25,330 bases of DNA from positions 1 through 25,330 of the IMG/VR virus record IMGVR_UViG_3300024262_000219. The stretch is one strand, 5' to 3'. How positions within the stretch are numbered: position 1 is the first letter of the stretch; every line of letters starts with the position of its first letter. The translations under genes were made by a program, and so were the position numbers. Of the stretch, positions 12,639-20,074 are shown piece after piece. The notes under the pieces were generated by a model that was not told the origin of the DNA, made no database searches, and saw only the letters and a program-made list of their open reading frames with translations. Origin of the DNA: a virus.

Positions 12639-13001
12639 ATGAATAAAGATTATCCAAGAGTAATGCCAAGAGACTTATTCAACGAGTCTAAACTACTAAA
12701 ATGCATGGGGAGATTAATGTTGCTTATCCATGATGATTTAACGCCTAAAGGTGTTAAAATGGGATATGACGAACGTTATGAAGAACCATTTGAAATAGCT
12801 TTGATGGATGAAGGAGCTCTTACAATTACCAATCTTAAAATTAGTGTTCATAAAAGAATTATCACATTTAAAACAATTTATAATCGAAAGGATTTATACC
12901 CCTTATTTGCGGAATACGATTATGTTGATTATACAGTCTTTGATGATAATGGTAATTGGCACGAAGAATTTCTTGAATTATGTAATTTGCTTAAAAAGTA
13001 A
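12639..13001 (+). CDS. Conserved-type phage/mobile element protein (120 aa)
   Basis: MNKDYPRVMPRDLFNESKLL then KCMGRLMLLIHDDLTP, and a C-terminus with YDYVDYTVFDDNGNWHEEF. The MPRDLFNExKLLKCxGRLxLLIHD pattern is one I associate with a widely distributed, uncharacterised family in Bacteroidetes phages and plasmids. Function unknown. Its TAA overlaps the methyltransferase ATG (TAATG at 12999), so the two are coupled. Confidence 0.7.
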   Translation: MNKDYPRVMPRDLFNESKLLKCMGRLMLLIHDDLTPKGVKMGYDERYEEPFEIALMDEGALTITNLKISVHKRIITFKTIYNRKDLYPLFAEYDYVDYTVFDDNGNWHEEFLELCNLLKK

Positions 13002-14014
13002 TGGGTAAGATTTCCAAAGAAGCCATGAAACGCCATAGTAAGGCTATGGAAATAATAGAACAAGATGAATTATCTTATGATGATAAAATTTATGTTCTCG
13101 AAAACTATCATGAAGGAGCTACAAATATGAACAACTTAGTTAGTGCACACTTTACGCCAATGGAAATAGCAAGAAGCGTAGAGCAATGTGCAAGAAGTGA
13201 AAACTTTGTTGATTTATGTGCTGGTATTGGAGTATTATCTTGGTGCTTTCTTAGAATGCATCAATTTCAAAGTAATGAAATGAATATTACAGGAGTTTGT
13301 ATTGAGAATTGTGCCGAATATTATAGAATTGGTAAAAAGTTAATGCCAGAATTTCATTGGATAAATGGAGATATCTTTGACCCTCAAATTATTCAGCAAG
13401 TAAAGGATCTGATGAAAGGAAAAATATTTTCTATTATCTCAAATCCACCTTATGGAAAACAAGTAAAAACTGATACCAAAGAACTTCTTCAGTATAAAGG
13501 TCCTGAATTTGAATTTAAAGCTATCGAATTGGGTTATCTTCTTGGTGCTTATGATGGAGCATTTCTTATTCCTCAAGGCTCGTGTAACTTTAAAATGACT
13601 ACCGAGAGTAGGCATAATGAGTTTAATGTTCCTTGTGCTAAATATGAGAAGTTCTATAAAGAAACAGGTCTTGAAATGAGTCCTAATATGGGATATTCTA
13701 CGGAAGTACATGATGAAAACGGATGGAAAGATGTTTCTATCATTACTGAAATAGCAGTATTTGAATATGAAAAAATGAGAGATAATACTCCTGAAATCAT
13801 TAGTGATGAAGATTTTGAAACAGAAGAAGAGCGACTGTACAAAGAAAAGCATTTAGTGTGCAAAGCTGAACCTGGCTCTTTACAGGAAAAAGAAAATAAA
13901 TCTCAGATGAAGCATGATTTAATGTGGGAAAAACGACTACTTAAACTAAAAGAAGAAGTTAAAGCTGAAGAAGAGGCAGAAGACAATGAAGAAGGACAAT
14001 TAAGTTTATTCTAA
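13001..14014 (+). CDS. Solitary DNA adenine-type methyltransferase
   Basis: 337 aa. The SAM-binding motif I region FVDLCAGIGVLSW (residues 69-81) and the catalytic motif SNPPYGK (147-153) are clear, the NPPY form typical of N6-adenine or N4-cytosine methyltransferases. A helical N-terminus precedes HFTPMEIARSVEQC, another typical block (T-P, Q-x-C). The C-terminus is an acidic coiled region (KLKEEVKAEEEAEDNEE). No restriction endonuclease is adjacent, so it more likely protects phage DNA or controls expression. The N-terminal half is contiguous in one frame. Confidence 0.85.
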   Translation: MGKISKEAMKRHSKAMEIIEQDELSYDDKIYVLENYHEGATNMNNLVSAHFTPMEIARSVEQCARSENFVDLCAGIGVLSWCFLRMHQFQSNEMNITGVCIENCAEYYRIGKKLMPEFHWINGDIFDPQIIQQVKDLMKGKIFSIISNPPYGKQVKTDTKELLQYKGPEFEFKAIELGYLLGAYDGAFLIPQGSCNFKMTTESRHNEFNVPCAKYEKFYKETGLEMSPNMGYSTEVHDENGWKDVSIITEIAVFEYEKMRDNTPEIISDEDFETEEERLYKEKHLVCKAEPGSLQEKENKSQMKHDLMWEKRLLKLKEEVKAEEEAEDNEEGQLSLF

Positions 14015-14015
14015 T

Positions 14016-14051
14016 AAAGGGTTACAAGGCGTTTGTGCTTTGTGGCTCTTT
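14016..14051 (+). repeat. Intergenic hairpin element, copy 12 (long form)
   Basis: AAAGGGTTACAAGGC pairs with GCTTTGTGGCTCTTT over 15 bp (several G-U pairs) around loop GTTTGT. It has the same fold and the same 3' arm as the copy at 1098-1133, but its 5' arm differs at four positions that mostly keep pairing. Confidence 0.75.
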
Positions 14052-14069
14052 GTTTTAAAAATATAAAAT

Positions 14070-15485
14070 ATGAGAAATAACCTACAGTTGCACTTAATGA
14101 GTGCCAGTAATTTTATTGGTAAATCTAATTTAGATTTAGAAGAGATAGTATTAGCTACACTTGCAAATTATCCAGAATCTTACTTTAAAGTTGCAGCTCA
14201 ATTGAGTATTAGAGAGTTTTCAGAAACTTATACAAAATATATCTATTTAGCTATTAAAGAACTTTCCGAAGTTTCTGTAATAGATTTAGCTACAATTACC
14301 GATAAACTTATTCAAAAGAAATATACTGATGTTATATTTTCTCAAACAAAAGGTTTTGATGTAATTGTCTATTTAAATGATATATGTAGTAGAGTGGACT
14401 CTGATGCTCATCTTGAACAGCACGTAAGTATCTTACATGGTTATGCAAAGCGTAGAGAATTAACATTATTGGCCGAAGAGATTAATGTTGACTGTAATGA
14501 TATGGTTGATCCTCAAGAAGTAATTAATAAGATTAATTCCAAAATTGTTGATATACAAGAAATGGGAGATGTAGCAGAATTTGATTTGCTACAAGCTAAT
14601 AAAGATGTATACGCAAGTTTAGAGCCTAAAAAGGCGGGAGATACCATTGTTCAAACCTATGTAACAGAAGTTGATAAGTTCATCTACTGTTTAGAACCTA
14701 CAGAATTAATAATTATTGCAGCAGCTCCTTCAATGGGAAAAACTGCATTTGTATTAACTCTGTTTAAGAATTGGATATTGAATGATATTATTTGTGCATT
14801 TTTTAGTTTAGAAATGGGAACTACGCAGTTATTGAATAGAATGTACGCTGTTGAGTCTGATATTGATTTAAGTCAAATGAGAACAAGATTGTTATCAAGA
14901 GAAGATCGTAGTCGTTTAGATAAAACTATTGGGAATTTTGAAGATAAAACATTCTTTATTGACGATAAGAGTAGGAATTTATCACACATATGTAATAAAA
15001 TAAGAAAGTTTGTTATTAGGCATAAGGCCAAAATAGTAATCATTGATTATTTACAATTAGCAACTTGTGATATTGGAAATACTGGAAATCGAGAACAAGA
15101 AGTGGCTACTATTACAAGAACTCTTAAGAATCTTGCTTTAGAACTTAGAATACCCATAATAGCACTATCTCAAATTAATAGAGCTATTCATGCAAGAGCA
15201 AACAAAAGACCAACTCTTGGAGATTTAAGGGAGTCTGGAGCTATTGAGCAAGATGCTGATATGGTTATATTTGTACATAGACCAGCATACTTTATCGTAG
15301 AGCAAGATTTACCTAATACCGAATATGCTGAATTAATCTTTGCAAAAGGTCGTTCAACAGGTATTGGGAAGGTTGAGGTTGCATTTCAATCAAGCAAAGC
15401 TAAATTTATTAATAATAGCTATGAAGAGATGAAACAACTAAAATTAAATCAATTAGGAGCTCTACCATTAGGAGATGAATTTTAA
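14070..15485 (+). CDS. dnaB: Replicative DNA helicase, DnaB family
   Basis: 471 aa, the usual DnaB length. N-terminal helical domain (about 20-165, DLEEIVLATLANYPESYFK), a linker, then a RecA-type ATPase: Walker A APSMGKTA (219-226), SLEMG (246-250), Walker B IVIIDYLQL (322-330), ALSQINR (365-371), and the DnaB signature LGDLRESGAIEQDADMVIF (383-401) plus FAKGRSTG toward the end. It loads as a hexamer and unwinds the fork. No primase is visible in the window. It heads the replication module, after a hairpin, and is followed at 3 nt by an HU-like gene. Confidence 0.96.
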   Translation: MRNNLQLHLMSASNFIGKSNLDLEEIVLATLANYPESYFKVAAQLSIREFSETYTKYIYLAIKELSEVSVIDLATITDKLIQKKYTDVIFSQTKGFDVIVYLNDICSRVDSDAHLEQHVSILHGYAKRRELTLLAEEINVDCNDMVDPQEVINKINSKIVDIQEMGDVAEFDLLQANKDVYASLEPKKAGDTIVQTYVTEVDKFIYCLEPTELIIIAAAPSMGKTAFVLTLFKNWILNDIICAFFSLEMGTTQLLNRMYAVESDIDLSQMRTRLLSREDRSRLDKTIGNFEDKTFFIDDKSRNLSHICNKIRKFVIRHKAKIVIIDYLQLATCDIGNTGNREQEVATITRTLKNLALELRIPIIALSQINRAIHARANKRPTLGDLRESGAIEQDADMVIFVHRPAYFIVEQDLPNTEYAELIFAKGRSTGIGKVEVAFQSSKAKFINNSYEEMKQLKLNQLGALPLGDEF

Positions 15486-15487
15486 TA

Positions 15488-15754
15488 ATGAGAAAGTATA
15501 GGCATAGTCTAATAGTCAATAAAATATCCAAAGAAACAGGATTAGACCGTAGGGTTGTACATTTAATCATTAGAAAATTCTATGATGGATTAAGAAAACT
15601 TATGATGCGTAATGAAGAGATTAATATAAAAGGGTTATTTACCCTTAAATTAAGCTCTCACTATAAACGTAAAGTTGAAAAAGAAGGTAAAGATGTTAAT
15701 CTTAGAAAGCGTAAAAATCAAAAATACACTTACATTAAAAAAGGGAAGAGCTAA
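15488..15754 (+). CDS. HU/IHF-like DNA-binding protein
   Basis: 88 aa, strongly basic (C-terminus KGKDVNLRKRKNQKYTYIKK). KYRHSLIVNKISKETGLDRR then VVHLIIRKFYDGLRKLMMRN and EEINIKGLFTLKL fit the helix-turn-helix start and the I-x-I-x-G-L/F-F segment of HU family proteins, though the usual GRNP arm motif is not clear. It would bend or compact DNA during replication. Starts three bases after the helicase stop, so it is in the same operon. Confidence 0.7.
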   Translation: MRKYRHSLIVNKISKETGLDRRVVHLIIRKFYDGLRKLMMRNEEINIKGLFTLKLSSHYKRKVEKEGKDVNLRKRKNQKYTYIKKGKS

Positions 15755-15755
15755 G

Positions 15756-15786
15756 TTGCTTTTCTTGTGTATTTTTTGTACATTTA
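15756..15786 (+). promoter_or_regulatory. Candidate Bacteroidetes-type promoter
   Basis: TTG at 15756-15758 and TACATTTA at 15779-15786 are spaced 20 nt, close to the -33 TTG and -7 TAnnTTTG elements of Bacteroidetes sigma-ABfr promoters (last G replaced by A). Transcription would begin near the ATG at 15794, giving a nearly leaderless message. This is the only clear promoter candidate seen by eye in the plus-strand block. Confidence 0.4.
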
Positions 15787-15793
15787 CATTGTT

Positions 15794-16054
15794 ATGAGTA
15801 GAGCTAAAACACGTATAACTTTAACCGCAAAAGATGTAAGTCAAAAAGATTATATATCATTTATCAAGGGTTTGAACCGGACAATTGATATGATCGATGA
15901 TGATATTACAGTACAATTGGCTTGTGAACAAGTCTTATTGAAAAAAACACGAATACAAAATTTTAAAGGTAAGTCCAAGAGGGTGTATTATGATGCTGTC
16001 GTTGATAGCATAAAAGACCAAACTGGCACAAATTTTTTCATTTATTACAATTAA
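15794..16054 (+). CDS. Small protein before the Sak4-like gene (86 aa)
   Basis: MSRAKTRITLTAKDVSQKDY then ISFIKGLNRTIDMIDDDITV and a basic stretch ending NFFIYYN. The ATG at 15794 is preferred over an in-frame GTG at 15767, which lies inside the promoter-like sequence. A basic, mixed alpha/beta protein with no recognised family; it probably belongs to the recombination unit as it ends three bases before it. Confidence 0.6.
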   Translation: MSRAKTRITLTAKDVSQKDYISFIKGLNRTIDMIDDDITVQLACEQVLLKKTRIQNFKGKSKRVYYDAVVDSIKDQTGTNFFIYYN

Positions 16055-16057
16055 ATT

Positions 16058-16756
16058 ATGAAACCAAACATTTTTATAGTTGGGCCATCAGGCTCAGGTA
16101 AATCTTCATCTCTAAGAAATTTAAATCCAGAGAGAACAATTATTTTAAATACCGAACAGAAAGCACTTCCGTTTAGAGGGAGTAATAAGTTCAAGCTTAA
16201 TGTACCAATAGCTAATATGGAGGATTTTCATGTAGCTTTTGAAAAAGCAATAATATCAGAAATAGCTGATACGATAGTGATTGAATCATTTACTTCAATG
16301 ATAGAACAACAGTTCTTAGCTTCAGGAAGAAGTTATAGTGGATTTGATTTATGGGCTGATTATCAAGCTGAAATAAGAAGAATCTTAAGTAGATCTAAAA
16401 GCACAAATAAGTATATTATATTCTTAGGAATTGACCATATTTTTGAAGGTGTTAATGGAGTTGAAGAAAGATGTATAGCAGTACAAGGAGCATTAAAAAA
16501 ACAAATTGAAAAAGAATTTGTTATTGTTTTATTTACTGATATGATTACCAATGCCGAAGGAGTAGCGGAGTATCGTTTTATAACCAATAAACAAAAAGGT
16601 TATGAGCATACAGGTGTTAAATCTCCAATGGAAATGTTACCGCCAACAATGGGTAATGATTTAAAAGAGGTTATTGCTCTTTGTGAAAAATATTATAATG
16701 AAGAAGAAGTAATAATAACTGAAACAGCCCCAGTAGTTGTTTCGCCTATACAATAA
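16058..16756 (+). CDS. Sak4-like P-loop ATPase (phage recombinase)
   Basis: 232 aa. Walker A is VGPSGSGKSSS at residues 8-18 right at the N-terminus, Walker B-like TIVIES at 72-77, then WADYQAEIRRIL and a C-terminal region with ITNKQKGYEHTG. This is the layout of the Sak4-type AAA/RecA-like ATPases that promote single-strand annealing or exchange together with a phage SSB. Here it is followed at 28 nt by an SSB-like gene with the SSB tail, which strengthens the call. The start at 16058 is three bases after the previous stop, inside a TTAAATT leader. Confidence 0.85.
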   Translation: MKPNIFIVGPSGSGKSSSLRNLNPERTIILNTEQKALPFRGSNKFKLNVPIANMEDFHVAFEKAIISEIADTIVIESFTSMIEQQFLASGRSYSGFDLWADYQAEIRRILSRSKSTNKYIIFLGIDHIFEGVNGVEERCIAVQGALKKQIEKEFVIVLFTDMITNAEGVAEYRFITNKQKGYEHTGVKSPMEMLPPTMGNDLKEVIALCEKYYNEEEVIITETAPVVVSPIQ

Positions 16757-16784
16757 ATTTAATTATTAATCTAAAAATAAAATT

Positions 16785-17414
16785 ATGTCGTTAGAAGATG
16801 AAATGAATGATATTGCAAATGCTGAAACAAGTGGTAAATATCTAAGTAAGCCTTGTGTTGAGGTTGTTACAATTAAAAGTTACAAAATGTCTCCAACTAC
16901 TGCAGATTTTAAGGGATGTCCTTATATTGAATTTGTATTTGAAACAAAAGGAGAAAATAAAGAGAGCAATTCTACAAGATTGTATCGAGTAAGAGAAGGA
17001 GATACTCCCGATACGAAAGAATTCAAAAATAGAAAAATCAAAGAATTGTTAACTCATGCTGGAGCAGATTTCACATTAGGTGGAGAAAAAGTAATAATTA
17101 GCGCTATTGGAAAAGAAGTTAAAGCATTATTTAAGGAAGTAGAATATCCAGGTGTAGATGCTGCGCTTAACAATAAGCCTAACATTAAAACTAAAATTGA
17201 TTATTCTTTTAGTACGTTTCCTGATAAGGATATAAAAGGAAATCAATCTTATCTTTTTACACCACTAAATCCAAAGGATAAAGCAAAGTTTGATGGCGAT
17301 TTAGCAAAATGGGAAAGAGATAATCCTGCAGGAGGAGCAAACACTCCGATAGTTTCAGCAGATCCACCACCAGTTGCAAATGCTGATGGAGTAGTAGATG
17401 ATTTACCATTTTAA
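16785..17414 (+). CDS. ssb: Single-stranded DNA-binding protein, phage type
   Basis: 209 aa, starting MSLEDEMNDIANAETSGKYL and ending ADGVVDDLPF. The last residues DDLPF are the acidic SSB C-terminal tip that recruits replication and repair proteins, preceded by a Pro/Ala/Gly-rich flexible linker (ANTPIVSADPPPVANADG). The folded part has the beta-rich composition of an OB fold (VEVVTIKSYKMSPTTADF, IEFVFETKG). It is not similar to bacterial SSB by eye, so I call it by tail, size and context. Its partner is likely the Sak4-like ATPase upstream. Leader without a hairpin; one follows at 17420. Confidence 0.8.
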   Translation: MSLEDEMNDIANAETSGKYLSKPCVEVVTIKSYKMSPTTADFKGCPYIEFVFETKGENKESNSTRLYRVREGDTPDTKEFKNRKIKELLTHAGADFTLGGEKVIISAIGKEVKALFKEVEYPGVDAALNNKPNIKTKIDYSFSTFPDKDIKGNQSYLFTPLNPKDKAKFDGDLAKWERDNPAGGANTPIVSADPPPVANADGVVDDLPF

Positions 17415-17419
17415 AAAAA

Positions 17420-17447
17420 TACAGAGAGTCCTTATGGGCTCTCTGTA
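17420..17447 (+). repeat. Intergenic hairpin element, copy 13
   Basis: TACAGAGAGTCC, loop TTAT, GGGCTCTCTGTA: a 12-bp stem with one G-U pair. The stem is extended with AGAGAG/CTCTCT, another compensated variant of AAAGAG/CTCTTT. Confidence 0.8.
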
Positions 17448-17462
17448 ATTTAAAATAATATT

Positions 17463-17810
17463 ATGCAAAAAACATTAGACATTATTACCCAAATCATTGT
17501 AGATTACAATTCTACTAATAATCATAATCCTGAAGGATTGGTTAATATGGGAAGAAATTTATCATCAAATCTCTTTTTCTTAGAAAAACACAGAGCAGAA
17601 AAACAAAAAGCATTTGAAGCCTGTATTTATTCATTAAGACAACAAGGAGAAAAAGTTAATGCAGCAACCAATGAAGCTAATGTGAAGCATCCAGAGTTGT
17701 ATATGTTACGTAGGTTTATGGAGGCTTCAGAAAAAGTTCATATTCAAATTAGTGTTGAATTAAGTTGGATGAAAGCAGAAATGATGGCAACAGCTCGAGA
17801 AAATGCTTGA
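17463..17810 (+). CDS. Helical protein, unknown (115 aa)
   Basis: MQKTLDIITQIIVDYNSTNN, then helices (FFLEKHRAEKQKAFEACIYS, MLRRFMEASEKVHIQISVEL). Predicted almost entirely alpha helical, likely a helical bundle or coiled coil. The ATG sits 15 nt after the hairpin. It resembles small helical proteins often found beside phage recombination genes, which is a weak similarity only. The next short ORF starts inside its last codons. Confidence 0.7.
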   Translation: MQKTLDIITQIIVDYNSTNNHNPEGLVNMGRNLSSNLFFLEKHRAEKQKAFEACIYSLRQQGEKVNAATNEANVKHPELYMLRRFMEASEKVHIQISVELSWMKAEMMATARENA

Positions 17811-17919
17811 TAACGAGATAGAAGATATTATTGAGGCGGGATGCCTTGAGATAGAGTTATTGTTTATTGATTTTGAGTATAAACTAAACCAACTATTTAT
17901 TATTGACCAACTAAACTAA
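17803..17919 (+). CDS. Short acidic ORF in frame with the next gene (38 aa)
   Basis: MLDNEIEDIIEAGCLEIELL, ending FIIDQLN then TAA. It overlaps the end of the previous gene by 8 bases. After the TAA, the same frame remains open (NKEQLNRYIITLNHFELQDV) into the ATG at 17989 of the next gene, so the two may once have been a single gene of about 175 residues, now split by one stop codon, or are two genes by chance in the same frame. Confidence 0.5.
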   Translation: MLDNEIEDIIEAGCLEIELLFIDFEYKLNQLFIIDQLN

Positions 17920-17988
17920 AACAAAGAACAACTAAATAGATATATTATAACGTTAAATCATTTTGAATTACAAGATGTAAAAGAGAAA

Positions 17989-18330
17989 ATGGGAAGCGTT
18001 GACAAAATGTATATTAATTGGGGTAAATCATTAGCCGAATCACAATCAAAAAGGATTGAGGAACTTGAGGCAAAATGTATAAATAAAGAATATTATAGAA
18101 AAAAAGCATTAGAAAACAAAGAACAAAACACCCTATTAACCCAACAACTAAAAGAGAAGGAAAAACAAGGTGGTCGTTGGTATGATAAATTTCAAACTCA
18201 AAAATTAATAACAAGTGAGTTAAAAGAACGTGTAAAAGAGTTAGAAAAAATAATTAAAGAAGCTATAAACCTACCAAAAGGAATAGAGCCTCATAGTTAT
18301 TCGGATTATAAAACAAATAAAACTAAATAG
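17989..18330 (+). CDS. Coiled-coil protein (113 aa)
   Basis: MGSVDKMYINWGKSLAESQS, then a long helical coiled region with Glu/Lys/Leu heptads (KRIEELEAKCINKEYYRKKA, ELKERVKELEKIIKEAINLP). Lysine-rich overall. The frame extends upstream to 17920 without a start, and to 17803 through one TAA. An alternative start is ATG 18007. No family is recognised; coiled-coil proteins near recombination genes may be scaffolding or regulatory. Confidence 0.65.
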   Translation: MGSVDKMYINWGKSLAESQSKRIEELEAKCINKEYYRKKALENKEQNTLLTQQLKEKEKQGGRWYDKFQTQKLITSELKERVKELEKIIKEAINLPKGIEPHSYSDYKTNKTK

Positions 18331-18333
18331 ATT

Positions 18334-18810
18334 ATGTTAGAAGCAGAACAAAAGGCAAAGGAATTAATAAGTATGACAGACTACGTATTGCAACAAGGAT
18401 TGCATACAACCTTAATGGCAGAGGCAGGAATGTATCATTGTCATAAGTACGCCAACTTTCTAAAGAAGACTTTAACACTTGGAATGTTTATACCTTGTGA
18501 TTTAGAGGGAAATGTATTACCTGATACTAATGATTTTTGTGGTTGCGACAATCAAGGATTAGAAGAAGATAAAGAATGTAGGGTGGTTTGTAATGAAAAA
18601 ATTAACCAATTCAATGAAGCAAAGAGTAGGTTGTTGTTTGATTACAAAGACTTTAATAGAAAAGGACTGTATTACCACAAAGGTATTAAATCAATTTGCG
18701 AATGGCTTACTGATAAACCATACGAAATTATTGAGGATTTAGTAAATGATGGATGGACATTAACCCTAACAGAATCAGCTTTAAAACAAATAGGAATAAA
18801 CAATAATTAA
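18334..18810 (+). CDS. Unknown protein with Cys-rich patch (158 aa)
   Basis: MLEAEQKAKELISMTDYVLQ, GMYHCHKYANFLKKTLTLGM, then a Cys patch DFCGCDNQGLEEDKECRVVC (C-x-C ... C-x-x-x-C, about residues 69-86) that could bind a metal. The C-terminus is helical (AKSRLLFDYKDFNRKGLYYH). No family is recognised. It starts three bases after the coiled-coil gene stop, so it is in the same operon. Confidence 0.65.
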   Translation: MLEAEQKAKELISMTDYVLQQGLHTTLMAEAGMYHCHKYANFLKKTLTLGMFIPCDLEGNVLPDTNDFCGCDNQGLEEDKECRVVCNEKINQFNEAKSRLLFDYKDFNRKGLYYHKGIKSICEWLTDKPYEIIEDLVNDGWTLTLTESALKQIGINNN

Positions 18811-18821
18811 AATAGATAGTA

Positions 18822-18926
18822 ATGAAAGAAATATTTTTAAAAGATAAGTTTGATAAAAACGGAAGATTAATATTTAAAGGTGGTTTACATTTTAGATTAA
18901 TTAATAAACCCTTTGAAAAGAAATGA
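18822..18926 (+). CDS. Tiny basic ORF (34 aa)
   Basis: MKEIFLKDKFDKNGRLIFKG, ending INKPFEKK. It lies in the 11-bp gap after the previous gene and just before the ASCH gene. The Shine-Dalgarno-poor leader is ordinary and the lysine-rich composition is plausible, but a chance ORF is possible. No motif is recognised. Confidence 0.4.
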   Translation: MKEIFLKDKFDKNGRLIFKGGLHFRLINKPFEKK

Positions 18927-18927
18927 T

Positions 18928-19275
18928 ATGGAAAGGGCTTTAATAATAAAAAAGGATTGGTTGAATAAAATATTTGATGATGGTAAGGTTTGGGAAATGC
19001 GAACAACTAAAACTAAAATTAGGGGTGTTATAGGATTAATCGAATCGGGAAGCGGTTTAATCGTTGGAGAGGCTAACTTAATTGGATGCTCCCATATACC
19101 AATAAAGCCAAACGACAAATATTTTGATAGGCACAAGGTTGAAGATACCGAACTGCTTAAAAAATGGAAATACCCTTGGATGTTATCAGAAGCCAAACGG
19201 TATGATAAACCGATACCATATAAACATCCAAAAGGAGCTGTAATATGGGTTAAATTAAATTCAGAAACAACCTAA
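18928..19275 (+). CDS. ASCH-domain protein
   Basis: 115 aa from the ATG at 18928; an in-frame TTG at 18913 is rejected. MERALIIKKDWLNKIFDDGK, VWEMRTTKTKIRGVIGLIES and GSGLIVGEANLIG match the ASCH (PUA-like) beta-barrel: hydrophobic strand, K-x-W/K-x-x-G-K-x-W-E-x-R, then R-G-x-I-x-L-I and V-G-x-A. ASCH domains bind RNA or modified nucleotides and are common in phage accessory regions; the substrate is unknown. The start overlaps with the end of the tiny ORF region at 18923-18926. Confidence 0.75.
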   Translation: MERALIIKKDWLNKIFDDGKVWEMRTTKTKIRGVIGLIESGSGLIVGEANLIGCSHIPIKPNDKYFDRHKVEDTELLKKWKYPWMLSEAKRYDKPIPYKHPKGAVIWVKLNSETT

Positions 19276-19288
19276 CAAATAAGATTTA

Positions 19289-19310
19289 AAAGAGTCCTTT
19301 GTGGCTCTTT
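19289..19310 (+). repeat. Intergenic hairpin element, copy 14
   Basis: AAAGAGTC, loop CTTTGT, GGCTCTTT: an 8-bp stem with one G-U pair. Followed by an 18-nt leader to the ATG at 19330. Confidence 0.75.
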
Positions 19311-19329
19311 GAATTTAAAACTTATAGAT

Positions 19330-19497
19330 ATGAAAAAAGTATTAGTAACATTGAATTATGATGGGAATAAGCAAATAACATTACAAGTTCCTAAATCTTG
19401 GACTAAACCCCAAATAAATGCAGCATTAATCAAGAAATACGGTATCTATGATATTAAAACTTGGATAGTGTTAGAAGAAGAACCAGTAACAACATAA
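19330..19497 (+). CDS. Small protein, unknown (55 aa)
   Basis: MKKVLVTLNYDGNKQITLQV, then SWTKPQINAALIKKYGIYDI and KTWIVLEEEPVTT. The ATG at 19330 is preferred over the in-frame TTG at 19309 inside the hairpin arm. A two-strand hairpin, helix, strand order is predicted, as in tiny phage adaptor proteins. No family is recognised. Heads the endonuclease-exonuclease unit. Confidence 0.6.
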   Translation: MKKVLVTLNYDGNKQITLQVPKSWTKPQINAALIKKYGIYDIKTWIVLEEEPVTT

Positions 19498-19510
19498 ATA
19501 CATTACGGAT

Positions 19511-20074
19511 ATGAAAAATAACTTTGACAGTAGTGAGGAATTGTATTTCTCTTGGTATTTAGAACAATTAAAAGCAAGTAGGTATATCAACCACTGGGAA
19601 CGAATTGAAACATCCTACTTGCTTACTAAAGGATTGGAACATGAATATATCAAGCCAATGAAAAAGGTAGAGGATAAAGCCTTAAAACAGACAATACTTG
19701 CGCCAAGTTCTTACACACCTGATTTTAAAATATATTGGGAACCTAAAGCTATTGGAATATTCGTTTCTGAATTATACAATACTAAAGAGAAGATTAATAC
19801 ACCTTTTATTTGTCAAAATCCCGAAATGGTATCTATTATAGAAACTAAAGGTATGTTTGATATGGGTAATATGACAAGATTAGCCAATAACAACATCAAG
19901 TTTGTTTATGAAACATACAATGTTTATATAAATATGATTAAGATCCCGGATATCTTTAATAAAACGTTTACACCAGACCGTTTCCTAATGACAGATAAGA
20001 CATTTCAACCACGTAAACTTAAATATAAAAATGTCAGAACTTTACGAGAATTTACTGAATCGATACAGAAATAG
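19511..20074 (+). CDS. PD-(D/E)XK endonuclease (TnsA/T7-endo I-like)
   Basis: 187 aa. The fold signature reads: Glu in DSSEELYFSWYLEQL (residue 9 or 10), a Pro-Asp in YTPDFKIYW (Asp71), then SIIETKG (Glu111 and Lys113, the E-x-K), followed by NNIKFVYETYN. This is the E...D...ExK order of PD-(D/E)XK nucleases of the TnsA and DUF1064-like phage type, acting on branched or modified DNA. It likely resolves recombination or replication intermediates; the strand-exchange and exonuclease genes are its neighbours. The next gene overlaps its end by 44 bases. Confidence 0.65.
   Translation: MKNNFDSSEELYFSWYLEQLKASRYINHWERIETSYLLTKGLEHEYIKPMKKVEDKALKQTILAPSSYTPDFKIYWEPKAIGIFVSELYNTKEKINTPFICQNPEMVSIIETKGMFDMGNMTRLANNNIKFVYETYNVYINMIKIPDIFNKTFTPDRFLMTDKTFQPRKLKYKNVRTLREFTESIQK

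Noticed and set aside
13439-13863. Minus-strand open frames under the methyltransferase gene
   Set aside because: Phe/Ser/Ile-rich antisense shadows of a clear coding sequence.
17917-17919. Reassigned TAA codon (alternative genetic code)
   Set aside because: TAA ends most other genes in the window, including conserved ones such as the helicase and SSB, so one readthrough-like case does not support recoding.
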